Under the pieces are notes generated by a model, which was given only the letters and a program-made list of their open reading frames with translations, was not told where the DNA came from and ran no database searches. From NCBI GenBank assembly GCA_020634795.1, contig JACKAZ010000005.1, forward strand, positions 186,001 through 250,000: a stretch of 64,000 nt of DNA, read 5' to 3'. The stretch comes from Ardenticatenales bacterium (GTDB taxonomy: Bacteria; Chloroflexota; Anaerolineae; Ardenticatenales; Ardenticatenaceae). Positions 16,829-25,109 of the stretch are shown piece by piece. Numbering within the stretch: position 1 is the stretch's first letter; every line of letters begins with the position of its first letter. A program made the position numbers and the translations under genes.

Positions 16829-17797
16829 TCATTCCCTATCCCCACTCGGCCCACGCCCCATCTGACGGTAGGTCAGCCCCATCCCCACATAGAAAAGCGT
16901 CGCCGCAAAATAGGCGGGTAGCAGGTGCGTCCAATTCATATACCCCACGTAGAAATGCACCCCGATCGCGCCGACGAAGCCAAAGGTCCCAGAGATCAGC
17001 AGCGCCTCCCACAAGTTGCGGCTCCGCTCCGCATAAAGAACGGAAAACCCCATCACGATGCCGGTGGTGAAGAGCGCCCCGCCGAAAGCGACGCGATCAT
17101 GGGCGATCAGTGGCACCAACCGTTCGTTGATCGCGTGCAGGTCGGCGACATGAAGCTGCATGTAGAGCAGGTCTTCGGGGACGAAGACGCGCGTCATCCC
17201 GCCGATAAGGATCACCGCCCCCGCCACCAGCAGCCCCACCGCCGTGAGGGCGAGCAAGGCGTTGCCTATCTGGTACGGGTGAATCGGCGCGCCGAGGGGG
17301 AAGCTGCGCTTTTGCCATGAGCGCCACGCTGCAGGCGCCATCTGCGGGAAGGTTCGCACCATGCCCAACGCGAAGCAGGGCAGCAAGAAGAGCGTGGCGA
17401 TGCCATGCCATGTGTCCAAATAGCCATAACCCAAGAAGGTCAAAAAGCTTAGAAAGCCCACCGTGCCAGACCAGAAATAGGCCCACCACGCCCAGCGCTT
17501 CTGATGGCGCAGCGGGAACTCCGCCAGCCACATATAAAGTACGCCCACCCCGCTCAACGCGCCCCCAAAAGCGATGCGATCATGGATCATGAAGCGGACG
17601 ACGCGGCACTCGTAGTAGCGGCAAAGTGTCTCCACCGTCATGCCCAGATAGGCTTCGTCGTGCGGGAGGAAATGGCCCGTCGCGGCCTGAAAGATGGCAA
17701 ACGCACCCGCCAGAAAAAGTGCGAGGCCCGTGAAGAGCAACAAAGGGCGCCCCTCCCCCGTGATCGCCGCGAACAACGATCGGTTGTCTACGTTCAT
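16829..17797 (-). CDS. Polytopic membrane protein with internal duplication
   Basis: The ATG at 17797 has AGGA seven bases upstream, giving 322 residues with about eight to nine hydrophobic helices. The protein is a tandem duplication: one half contains MIHDRIAFGGAL and the other AHDRVAFGGAL, each followed by a helix, an aromatic-rich loop and a second helix (SGTVGFLSF versus SGTFGFVGA). Each HDR motif follows a loop ending in a short acidic/aromatic stretch (YYECRV, NERLVP). I do not recognise a named family; it looks like a conserved hypothetical membrane protein. The short-chain dehydrogenase gene lies 40 bases upstream on the same strand, so co-transcription is likely. Function is unknown. 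Confidence 0.7.
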   Translation of the reverse strand: MNVDNRSLFAAITGEGRPLLLFTGLALFLAGAFAIFQAATGHFLPHDEAYLGMTVETLCRYYECRVVRFMIHDRIAFGGALSGVGVLYMWLAEFPLRHQKRWAWWAYFWSGTVGFLSFLTFLGYGYLDTWHGIATLFLLPCFALGMVRTFPQMAPAAWRSWQKRSFPLGAPIHPYQIGNALLALTAVGLLVAGAVILIGGMTRVFVPEDLLYMQLHVADLHAINERLVPLIAHDRVAFGGALFTTGIVMGFSVLYAERSRNLWEALLISGTFGFVGAIGVHFYVGYMNWTHLLPAYFAATLFYVGMGLTYRQMGRGPSGDRE

Positions 17798-17837
17798 CGC
17801 ATATCCTGCACACCATGGCCAGCCCGGCCGATGGGCT

Positions 17838-18695
17838 TTAGCGCGTAGGCGTGGCGTAGCGCCCTTCATTCCAATGGGGTTGCGCGCCATCCAAATCGGT
17901 GATGCCGTATCGCGTGGCCAGCTCGCTCACATCCATCACGCGACCGGTATGGCGAATCAGATCGGGATCGGCGGCCAAGGCCACGATGCCACGTGCCGCA
18001 TAGTGAGGGCTTTCACTCTGCCCCTCAAGCTCTTCGGACGTATGGTGCGTGAGCATCAGTTCGGTGCGCATCCAGCCCGGCGCCACCGCAACTACCGGAA
18101 TCCCCAGCGTTTTGAGATGATGCGCCAAGGTGTAGACCAGACGGTTCTTCGCCGCCTTGCTCGCTTCGTAGGGCAGCCACATCGGGGGCTCGGCCGTATG
18201 CCAGGTGGTGGTGATGATCCGACCTGTGCCTGCGGGGGCCATGAGGTGCTCGAGCACCAGCAGTGACGTAATGTAATCGGAGTAAGCCCCCGCCAAAAGC
18301 ATCTGCTTGAACTGCTCCAACGGCTCTTCCCAAAGCGCTTCGCCCCTCGCACTCTCATCGTGTGCATCGTGACCACCCCACGCATTGTTGACGAGGATAT
18401 CCAGACGACCGTGGCGCGTGGCAATCCCGCGTACCAGCGCCTCGACGGCGGTGCTATCGGTGTGATCACAGGCCACGGCCTCCGCTTGACCGCCAGCCGC
18501 TTCGATCGCTTCGACCGTCGCCTCGATTGTGGTATGGGCCAGCGCGGGCTGCGTGCTGTGCCCTGGGGTGCTGCGAGCCGTGCAGATGACGAGGGCACCC
18601 GCGGCGGCCAATTCCAGCGCCACCGCTTTGCCCAAGCCGCGTGAGGCGCCACTGACCAGCGCGACCTTATCGGTGAGTGGGGGAAGGTGGTTCAT
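17838..18695 (-). CDS. Short-chain dehydrogenase/reductase
   Basis: The start is the ATG at 18695, with AGAGGAGG just upstream; the longer frame is disregarded. The 285-residue product has the Rossmann motif SGASRGLG (Gly16, Gly20, Gly22), NNAWGG in place of the usual NNAG, a Thr-rich catalytic strand (RIITTTWHT) and the YxxxK pair in YEASKAAK. Residues after the second strand (CTARS) suggest NADP(H). The NNAW variant and the long insertion around residues 105-130 resemble fatty-acid-chain or DHRS1-like SDRs, but the substrate is unknown. The downstream membrane protein is probably in the same transcript. The mutase gene begins the next unit upstream. Confidence 0.85.
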   Translation of the reverse strand: MNHLPPLTDKVALVSGASRGLGKAVALELAAAGALVICTARSTPGHSTQPALAHTTIEATVEAIEAAGGQAEAVACDHTDSTAVEALVRGIATRHGRLDILVNNAWGGHDAHDESARGEALWEEPLEQFKQMLLAGAYSDYITSLLVLEHLMAPAGTGRIITTTWHTAEPPMWLPYEASKAAKNRLVYTLAHHLKTLGIPVVAVAPGWMRTELMLTHHTSEELEGQSESPHYAARGIVALAADPDLIRHTGRVMDVSELATRYGITDLDGAQPHWNEGRYATPTR

Positions 18696-18884
18696 CAAGC
18701 CTCCTCTATGAGATGTGGATGAGATGACACCCATCATGCCACAGCATCACGACCGTCGGAGGGGGATCGAGTCGTTCTGACGTATCCCGCGCTATCCCTC
18801 ACGAATCAAGGGTCGTACGCGCTATTCTACATTCGTCCTTTGATCGGCCGATCATGGCGGTCGTGGGCCTTGATCTGCCGTTTG

Positions 18885-20582
18885 CTACACAATCAGCGGC
18901 TCGTGATATTCGCCCCAGACCTCGCGTAGCACGTCCATCATCTCCTGCAGGGTGGCGTAGGCATTGACCGCATCCAGCAACGGGTACATCAGGTTCTGAT
19001 CGTCGCGGCTGGCCGCGTCGCGCAACGCGGCGAGCGTGCGCTGCACCGCATCGCCATCCCGCTCGGCCTTCACGCGGTTGAGCCGCGACAGTTGGCGTTG
19101 ATACCCCTCGACGTCCATTCGCAGAATCGGGATATCCAACGCCTCATCCATCACGTAATCGTTGACCCCGACAATGATCCGCTTATCGGCGTCGATCTCC
19201 CATTGGTAACGCGCGGCAGCATCCGCGATTTCCCGTTGGAAGAAGCCGTGTCGAAGCGCGGGCAACATGCCGCCCTCATTTTCGATCTTGTGGAAGTAGG
19301 CGTAGGCCTCCTCCTCCATCTCGTTGGTCAGCTTCTCGACGAAGAAGGAGCCGCCGAGCGGATCGACCGTGTTCGTCACCCCACTCTCGTGGGCGATGAT
19401 CTGCTGCGTGCGCAATGCGACCGTCACGGCTTTCTCACTCGGCAGTGCCAGCGCTTCGTCCAGCGAGTTGGTGTGGAGCGACTGCGTGCCGCCCAGCACA
19501 GCGGCCATGGCTTGCAGCGCCACCCGCGCCACGTTGTTGAGCGGCTGTTGCGCCGTCAGACTGGCCCCCGCCGTCTGCGTGTGGAAGCGCATTAGCCATG
19601 ACCGTGGATTTTTTGCGCCGAAAGTCTCGCGCATTTCCCTCGCCCAGATGCGGCGTGCCGCGCGATATTTCGCGATCTCCTCGAAGAAATCGTTGTGGGC
19701 ATTGAAGAAGAAGCTCAGTCGTGGGGCGAAGTCGTCGATATCCAAGCCGCGCGCCAGCGCCCAGCGCACATATTCCAAGCCGTCGGCCAGCGTGAAGGCC
19801 AGCTCTTGGGCGGCGGTGGAGCCCGCCTCGCGGATGTGGTAGCCCGAGATCGAGATCGTGTTCCAGAGCGGCATCTCGTTGGTGCCGAATTCGATGGTAT
19901 CGGTGACGAAGCGCATCGACGGTTCAGGGGGGAAGATGAACTCCTTCTGCGCGATATACTCTTTGAGGATGTCGTTCTGCAACGTTCCGCCCAACTTGGC
20001 ACGTGGCACCCCCCGCTTCTCGGCGGCAGCGATGTACATCGCCCAGATGATCGGCGCGGGCGAGTTGATCGTCATGGAGGTGGTGATCTTCTCCAGCGGC
20101 AGTCCGTCCAGCAGCAGCTCCATATCGGCCAGTGACGAGACGGCGACCCCACAAATGCCGAATTCGCCTTCGGCTTCCGGCGCATCGGTGTCGTAGCCGT
20201 AGAGCGTGGGCAGGTCGAAAGCGACGGACAGGCCCGTTTGCCCATGATCGAGCAGATAGTGGAAGCGGGCGTTGGTCTCTTCCGCCGAGCCGAAGCCCGC
20301 GAACATCCGCATCGTCCACAGCTTACCGCGGTGCAGGGTGGCGTGGACGCCGCGCGTGTACGGATATTCGCCCGGCATTCCCAGGTCGCGTGCGTAATCC
20401 AGATCGGCAATATCGAGCGGAGTGTAGAGCCGGTCGATCGGATGGGAGGAGGTGGTGTAGAACTCGTCCGACGCACGCCGTTCCGGATAGCGACTCAGCG
20501 TTTTGTGGAGCGTGGTTTCGGTCCAACGCGCCTCGTCTTCTTCGATATCGGCAAGCGCGTCTTGGCTATAGAGTTGGGCCAT
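18885..20582 (-). CDS. Coenzyme B12-dependent acyl-CoA mutase, large (catalytic) chain
   Basis: The ATG at 20582 has GAGGA about ten bases upstream, giving 565 residues, the size of catalytic chains that lack the B12-binding domain; the small chain is not in this window. The TIM-barrel motifs are clear: [52 protein letters not shown] and [18 protein letters not shown]. By eye against P. shermanii methylmalonyl-CoA mutase, the substrate-contact Tyr89 is replaced by His84 and the carboxylate-binding Arg207 by Gln212. That fits a mutase for an uncharged branch (such as isobutyryl- or hydroxyisobutyryl-CoA) better than methylmalonyl-CoA, though the nearby epimerase-like gene argues for the latter. 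Confidence 0.85.
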   Translation of the reverse strand: MAQLYSQDALADIEEDEARWTETTLHKTLSRYPERRASDEFYTTSSHPIDRLYTPLDIADLDYARDLGMPGEYPYTRGVHATLHRGKLWTMRMFAGFGSAEETNARFHYLLDHGQTGLSVAFDLPTLYGYDTDAPEAEGEFGICGVAVSSLADMELLLDGLPLEKITTSMTINSPAPIIWAMYIAAAEKRGVPRAKLGGTLQNDILKEYIAQKEFIFPPEPSMRFVTDTIEFGTNEMPLWNTISISGYHIREAGSTAAQELAFTLADGLEYVRWALARGLDIDDFAPRLSFFFNAHNDFFEEIAKYRAARRIWAREMRETFGAKNPRSWLMRFHTQTAGASLTAQQPLNNVARVALQAMAAVLGGTQSLHTNSLDEALALPSEKAVTVALRTQQIIAHESGVTNTVDPLGGSFFVEKLTNEMEEEAYAYFHKIENEGGMLPALRHGFFQREIADAAARYQWEIDADKRIIVGVNDYVMDEALDIPILRMDVEGYQRQLSRLNRVKAERDGDAVQRTLAALRDAASRDDQNLMYPLLDAVNAYATLQEMMDVLREVWGEYHEPLIV

Positions 20583-20612
20583 GGGGCGTGTCCTCGTCGT
20601 TGAGAATCGGGC

Positions 20613-20680
20613 TGGTGAGTTGGTGAGTTTTGTGAGTTTGATGAGTTTGGTCTGTTGCGGAAGTTGAGCTTGTCGAAGCC
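20613..20680. repeat. Nonamer tandem repeat plus dispersed-repeat half copy
   Basis: Degenerate copies of a GGTGAGTTT-like 9-mer occupy 20613-20650. The motif GTTGAGCTTGTCGAAGCC follows at 20663-20680, and a close relative is found at 23593-23608. This fills the gap upstream of the mutase gene and may hold its leader. Confidence 0.65.
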
Positions 20681-20795
20681 AAGTCCCGAAGCGGCTGGGG
20701 TGCAGGGCTTCCTTGCCATTCAAGGGTGACGCAATGTCCCCGATTCGCGACAGCCGCGTGGTGTCACGAGGGGGCAACGACTTCATCCGCGATTG

Positions 20796-21638
20796 TTACT
20801 GTGCCCTATCGACCCCGTGCTCGATCATCCAGTCGCGGATCAGTTGCGCGGTGGCGGCGGTCAGGTGGGGGGCGTCGTGGCCCCCCCGTTCAACCAGGAT
20901 CATCCGTTTCGGCTCGCGGGCCGCGTCGTAGAGCAGTTGGGCCGCGCGGGGGTGAACGGTCACGTCCCACTCGCCGTGGATCAGCAGCAGCGGCAGCGGC
21001 GCCACCTGCCCCACGAGCTGTAGCGGCGTTTGGTGGTGACGCAAGTTGGCGAGCCGTGTGCCGCGCGTCACGTAGCTCCACATTTCCCCGAGCCGACCAC
21101 TGTTGTAGAGCAAATGCAGGCCGTAATCGCTGTTGGGCCGCCCGATATCGCTGACGTCGGCAAAGGCACCGATGGTGACCACCGCATTTTGGCTCTGATG
21201 AAGTGCAGCGTGGCGAATCACCGTTGCGCCGCCCATCGAGGAACCGATGGTCGTGATATGCTCGTACCCAAGCGATCTGGCATATTGGATGGTCGCCTCG
21301 ACATCGAGCACTTCCATCTCGCCCATGGTGCAGCCCCCGCCACTCTCGCCGTGACCGCGCAGGTCAATCGCCATCACATCAAAAAAGTGGGAGAAGGCCT
21401 GCACGAATCGCGGGACATGGTGGTGATCTTTCCCCGCCATGAAACCGTGGACGTAGATGACCAGCGAGTCCGTATCGGCACGATCAAGGTAAATCCCTGC
21501 GATCCGGACATCGTCGCGGGTGGTGACGTAGAAACGGCGGTGATCTAGGTGATATTCGTTGGCCCAGAGCGCCGCAATCGTTGGAATGCCGATCGGCTCG
21601 CCGCCAATGCGTATGGGTAGTAAGGGCCGATTGTCCAT
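20796..21638 (-). CDS. Alpha/beta-hydrolase fold protein
   Basis: 280 residues with the catalytic triad of the fold: nucleophile Ser in GSSMGGAT, Asp in IHGEWDVTV and His in ERGGHDAPH. The oxyanion region is VYVHGFMAGK. The AIDLRGHGESGG strand is typical of serine aminopeptidase/lipase-like (Hydrolase_4) members. No signal peptide is evident, so it is probably cytosolic or membrane-associated. It lies between the mutase large chain and the epimerase-like gene on the same strand, and an esterase or thioesterase role in acyl-CoA metabolism is possible but unsupported. Substrate unknown. Confidence 0.82.
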   Translation of the reverse strand: MDNRPLLPIRIGGEPIGIPTIAALWANEYHLDHRRFYVTTRDDVRIAGIYLDRADTDSLVIYVHGFMAGKDHHHVPRFVQAFSHFFDVMAIDLRGHGESGGGCTMGEMEVLDVEATIQYARSLGYEHITTIGSSMGGATVIRHAALHQSQNAVVTIGAFADVSDIGRPNSDYGLHLLYNSGRLGEMWSYVTRGTRLANLRHHQTPLQLVGQVAPLPLLLIHGEWDVTVHPRAAQLLYDAAREPKRMILVERGGHDAPHLTAATAQLIRDWMIEHGVDRAQ

Positions 21639-22008
21639 CAGAATCGTCCTCTAATTGGTTGCCGAAGCCGCTATCTTGCTTAGTCGCGCGAGTCAGGGGA
21701 TGAACAGGGCTGCTGCGGCATTGATAAGTGGCCATTAGGCGAAAAATGGCATCGGGTCACGCCGACCCTTCTGCCCAAAATCGACAATTTCGGCAAATGC
21801 GTCGCGTCCCTATCTCTACCGCTGACGTCAGCGCGTGATAGAGCCTAGCGCATGGCCCATCGACCCCCTGGCTCACCCTTAGACTCCCAAGAGTTACCGA
21901 GGCAAACCGTGTCTCGATTTTCACCTTAGTCATCGGGATCTACGGCCCGCGCTCATCCTTGGATCCAAAATCATCCCACTCGGCGAACCAATTGTAGCCG
22001 ATTTTGGC
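21639..22008. other. Intergenic region, nothing recognised
   Basis: 370 bases between the hydrolase and the epimerase-like gene. No open frame with coding character, no tandem repeat and no convincing terminator was seen. Confidence 0.5.
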
Positions 22009-22413
22009 CTATTTGGCCTCATAAAGTTCGATGAGCGTACCGCCGACCGCCTTGGGGTGGACGAAGGCGAGCCGCTTGCCTTTTGCGCCGATGCGCGGCA
22101 TGGTGTCGATCATCTGCAAGCCAGCAGCCAAGCAATCTTCAATGGCGGCGGTCAAGTTGGGGACGGCGTAGCAGATGTGGTGCATGCCCGGCCCTCGTTT
22201 GGCCAAGAATTTGCCGACCGGCGATTCCTCGTGCAGCGGCACCAACAGTTCGATGTCGGGGCCGCTTGGCGCGCTCAGAAAGATGGCACGGGTCCCCTGC
22301 TCTGGCACACTTTCATCATAGGTGACTTGGAGTCCAAAGATCCCGCAGTAGATGTTGAGTACATGATCGAGGTCGTCAACCGCGATGCCGATGTGGTCGA
22401 TATGTGTGAACAT
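22009..22413 (-). CDS. mce: Methylmalonyl-CoA epimerase-like VOC protein
   Basis: 134 residues, the normal size of a single-chain VOC (glyoxalase) epimerase. Two beta-alpha-beta-beta-beta modules are visible: THIDHIGIAVDDL at the N-terminus and MHHICYAVPNL in the middle. Metal ligands are expected from His6 in HIDHIGIAV, the second-module His and Glu in GTLIELYEAK. In the propionate/methylmalonyl route it converts (S)- to (R)-methylmalonyl-CoA, the substrate of the mutase. The mutase large chain two genes away supports this, although that enzyme has unusual substrate residues. A nonamer tandem repeat lies directly upstream of the ATG. Confidence 0.82.
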   Translation of the reverse strand: MFTHIDHIGIAVDDLDHVLNIYCGIFGLQVTYDESVPEQGTRAIFLSAPSGPDIELLVPLHEESPVGKFLAKRGPGMHHICYAVPNLTAAIEDCLAAGLQMIDTMPRIGAKGKRLAFVHPKAVGGTLIELYEAK

Positions 22414-22532
22414 GGTGAGTTTGGTGAGTTTGATGAGTTTGGTGAGTTTGGTGAGTTTTATGAGTTTTGGGTTGCTCGGCGTTTTCCGTGCTGCGTTCGG
22501 AGCCTCCCCTGAGCGAAGCGCAGGGTTCTGCG
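22414..22532. repeat. Composite dispersed repeat (9-mer array plus palindromic core)
   Basis: Six copies of a GGTGAGTTT-type 9-mer (22414-22467) are followed by a core GCGTTCGGAGCC...GCAGGGTTCTGCG at 22493-22532. The same composite, in the same orientation, occurs at 57024-57150, and inverted at 53266-53427. Confidence 0.75.
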
Positions 22533-22539
22533 TGGTCGT

Positions 22540-23475
22540 TCACCCGCTCATATTGTCGTAGAGCAGTTCCAGCGAGAGGTCGTCGCGGACGGTCTCCTCG
22601 CTCGTAATGGTGAGCGCGGCGGCGGTAACGGCGAGGCGCACGGCTTCGTCGGGCGGGAAATCGTTGATGAGCGAGTAGACGACGGTCGCCGTCATCGCGT
22701 CGCTGCCGCCCGTCAGGTCGACCACATCGACGTAGGGCGCGCGCACGTGGCCCGATTCATAGGCCGTGGCGTAGACCGCGCCCATGTCGCCCATGGTGAC
22801 GAGCGCCATTCGTACCCCCGCCGAGACCAACTGCTTGGCCGCTTGCAGCGCGTCGTCGATGTGGTGGATTTCCCGTTGGCAGAGCACGGCCGCTTCGGCC
22901 TGGTTGGGCGCGATCAGTTGGATCGCCCCGAGGTGGGGCAGCAGGCGGGGCGCCAGGTAGGGCGAGGTGGGATCGGCGGTGAGCGAAACGCCATGGCTTT
23001 GGCAGATGTCGATCAGCCGTGCCAAGCCGTCGTCAGACAGATTGTTGTCGATCACCACCGCCCGTGCACCCGCAATCAGCGCGCGGTGGCGCAACAGTTC
23101 GGCCGCGGTCAGATGTTCGAACGCCTTCATATCCGCCACGGCCATGCGCTGCCCCCCACTGTGGAACAGGGCCACGTAGGCCCCCACGTGACCTTCCGCG
23201 ACCCGCAGCGTGGGGGCCATGTTGACCCCCGCGTTGGCCGTGCGTGCCCACAGGTAATCGCTGAACATATCGCTGCCCACCGCGCTGATCAGCGCGGTGG
23301 GCACTTCGAGCCGTGCCAAGCATTCGGCAATGTTGCGGGCGACGCCACCCAACCCAATGCGGATCGACCCCGGAAGATTGGCGGAGGCGGCGGGCACGGC
23401 TTCCACCGTCGCTTTCACATCCAGCGCGGAGGAGCCGATCACCACCACGTATTCGTCCTGATCCCAGTCGCTCAT
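22540..23475 (-). CDS. PfkB-family carbohydrate/nucleoside kinase
   Basis: The ATG at 23475 follows GAGAGGACGCT, giving 311 residues. The N-terminal part has VVIGSSALDVKA and the glycine pair in GLGGVARNIAECLARL. The C-terminal ATP/anion-hole motif reads DLTGGSDAMTA, with the catalytic Asp retained but GGSD in place of the usual GAGD. APNQAEAAVL is the NxxE region. This arrangement resembles pseudouridine-kinase-like members of the ribokinase family, but no psuG neighbour is present, so the substrate is open. It starts a minus-strand run with the epimerase-like gene, from which it is separated by a composite repeat. Confidence 0.8.
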   Translation of the reverse strand: MSDWDQDEYVVVIGSSALDVKATVEAVPAASANLPGSIRIGLGGVARNIAECLARLEVPTALISAVGSDMFSDYLWARTANAGVNMAPTLRVAEGHVGAYVALFHSGGQRMAVADMKAFEHLTAAELLRHRALIAGARAVVIDNNLSDDGLARLIDICQSHGVSLTADPTSPYLAPRLLPHLGAIQLIAPNQAEAAVLCQREIHHIDDALQAAKQLVSAGVRMALVTMGDMGAVYATAYESGHVRAPYVDVVDLTGGSDAMTATVVYSLINDFPPDEAVRLAVTAAALTITSEETVRDDLSLELLYDNMSG

Positions 23476-23878
23476 AGCGTCCTCTCTCGTCGGTGGACGA
23501 TCTGTGCCCTCATGGCTCACAGCCTCGTCGGGGTACAGTCGAACAGGGCATCGGTTTCATGGCTGTTTGGTGAGTTAAAGGGTTGCGGCGGCGGAGCCTG
23601 TCGAAGCCGGCTGATAAGCGAGTGGACTAGAGAGATTGCGCCATTTCCGTATCAATCATAGCGGCCACGGTGTGGCGCATGGGGCATAGGAGCCTAGTAT
23701 GTTGCTTGATAGTCAAGGTTTTGCCAGGCCCCACACCCGCACACCCACACCTCATCACGTGCTACGTTCCTCCCCTGTGGCGCGTGTCGGCGCAGGACCT
23801 CTCCATGCCCCATGCCCACGCCTCTGTCTGCGTGCCTCCACGTTCCCAGCACCCCGCTTGTCGCCCACGATTGGCGGG
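23476..23878. other. Intergenic region with a dispersed-repeat motif
   Basis: 403 bases between the PfkB gene and phnE. GGAGCCTGTCGAAGCC at 23593-23608 is preceded by GTTGCGG, as in the related copy near 20656-20680. The remainder is pyrimidine-rich with no recognised gene or terminator. Confidence 0.5.
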
Positions 23879-25090
23879 TCAGATCAGCCGTTCCCGCACG
23901 ATGGCGCTGATGTAATCCATCGCAAAAACGACGATGACGATGGCCCAGACCGCGGTCGCGGCGTTGTTCCACTGCGTTTGGTTGATCCAGTGCGAGAGCG
24001 CCAAACCGATACCCCCGCCCCCCACGAAACCGATGATGGTGGACATGCGGACGTTGATGTCCCAGTAGTAGATCATGAAGGAAAGGTAGGGCGGAATGAT
24101 CTGCGGCACCACGCCGAACCAAACGACCTCCAACTCGTTGCCGCCGGTCGAGCGAATCGCTTCCAACGGCCCATCGTCGATGCTTTCCGCCGCCTCGCTA
24201 AAGAGCTTGCCGATGTTGGCGATGGTGCTGACCGAGAGCGCCAATACCCCCGCAAACGGACCGAAGCTGACCCAGATCGCAAAGATCGTGGCCAAGATCA
24301 GCGGCTCGACCGAACGGGTGATGTTGAGCGCGGTGCGCGTCAGTCCATAGACCGCATTGCCGAGCGGCGTACGCGGCATGATGTTGCGCGCCGCCAAGAA
24401 GGAGATCGGGATCGCGATGAGCGAGCCGAGGGTGGTGGCCATCAGGGCCAAGAAGATCGTTTCGATGATGGCATGGAAGGTCTCGGTCAGCGCGTCGCTG
24501 GCCCGCAGACGGCCCGATTCCCAGCTCAAAATCGTTTGCAACTCGGTTTCGCCGCCGCCCAAATCTTCCAACAACTGGGGAATGTCCGTGTCGACGGTGA
24601 AGTTGCCATTGGCATCGGTGCGGAACCGTTCGTCGCGCAGGCGGCCCTGCGCGTTGGGATGTTGCCAGTAAAGTCGCCCGCCCGTGTCGGGGCGCAGGCC
24701 GCTCCCACTCACCGTCAGACTGTCGCCCGGATTCAGACAGTTACTGGAGAGCGTGATCTGTGCGCCACTCCCCGCCTCGACCACGGGGCCGGTGCTGGTC
24801 TCGCAGGGCGCTTCGACGCGCACCACCACCTGTTGCGTTTCCTCGCCCCGCGTCAGCAGCGAGGGCGTCAGCAGGTCGGTGATGATCGGCACTGCCTTGT
24901 CGCGATTTTCCCAGAGCAGTTGCGGCTCCACCTGCGCGGCGCGGTAGGCCCAAGTCATGAGGGCGAGCAGCAGTGCCAAGCCGATCAACCGCTTGGCAGA
25001 GAGCGTCGGCTCGGGCGTCGGTTTGGTCGGCTCGTCGCTTTTGACTGTCTTCTTGACGACTTGTTCAGGCGTAAGAGGTTCGATTGCCAT
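23879..25090 (-). CDS. phnE: Phosphonate-type ABC transporter permease PhnE (second copy)
   Basis: 403 residues against about 260-280 for ordinary PhnE. A first helix (about 32-50) is followed by an extracytoplasmic domain (about 55-190) with an Ig/IPT-like segment CLNPGDSLTVSGSGL, then the MetI-type permease domain. The permease signature region reads GNELEVVWFGVVPQIIPPYL, matching the EAA loop that docks on the PhnC ATPase. It ends a run phnD-phnC-phnE-phnE on the minus strand and starts 19 bases after the other phnE. Two PhnE proteins could form a heterodimeric channel. The substrate may be phosphonate, phosphite or phosphate ester. The extra domain is uncommon in this family. Confidence 0.88.
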   Translation of the reverse strand: MAIEPLTPEQVVKKTVKSDEPTKPTPEPTLSAKRLIGLALLLALMTWAYRAAQVEPQLLWENRDKAVPIITDLLTPSLLTRGEETQQVVVRVEAPCETSTGPVVEAGSGAQITLSSNCLNPGDSLTVSGSGLRPDTGGRLYWQHPNAQGRLRDERFRTDANGNFTVDTDIPQLLEDLGGGETELQTILSWESGRLRASDALTETFHAIIETIFLALMATTLGSLIAIPISFLAARNIMPRTPLGNAVYGLTRTALNITRSVEPLILATIFAIWVSFGPFAGVLALSVSTIANIGKLFSEAAESIDDGPLEAIRSTGGNELEVVWFGVVPQIIPPYLSFMIYYWDINVRMSTIIGFVGGGGIGLALSHWINQTQWNNAATAVWAIVIVVFAMDYISAIVRERLI

Positions 25091-25109
25091 TTCTATCGCT
25101 CTGCTCGGA

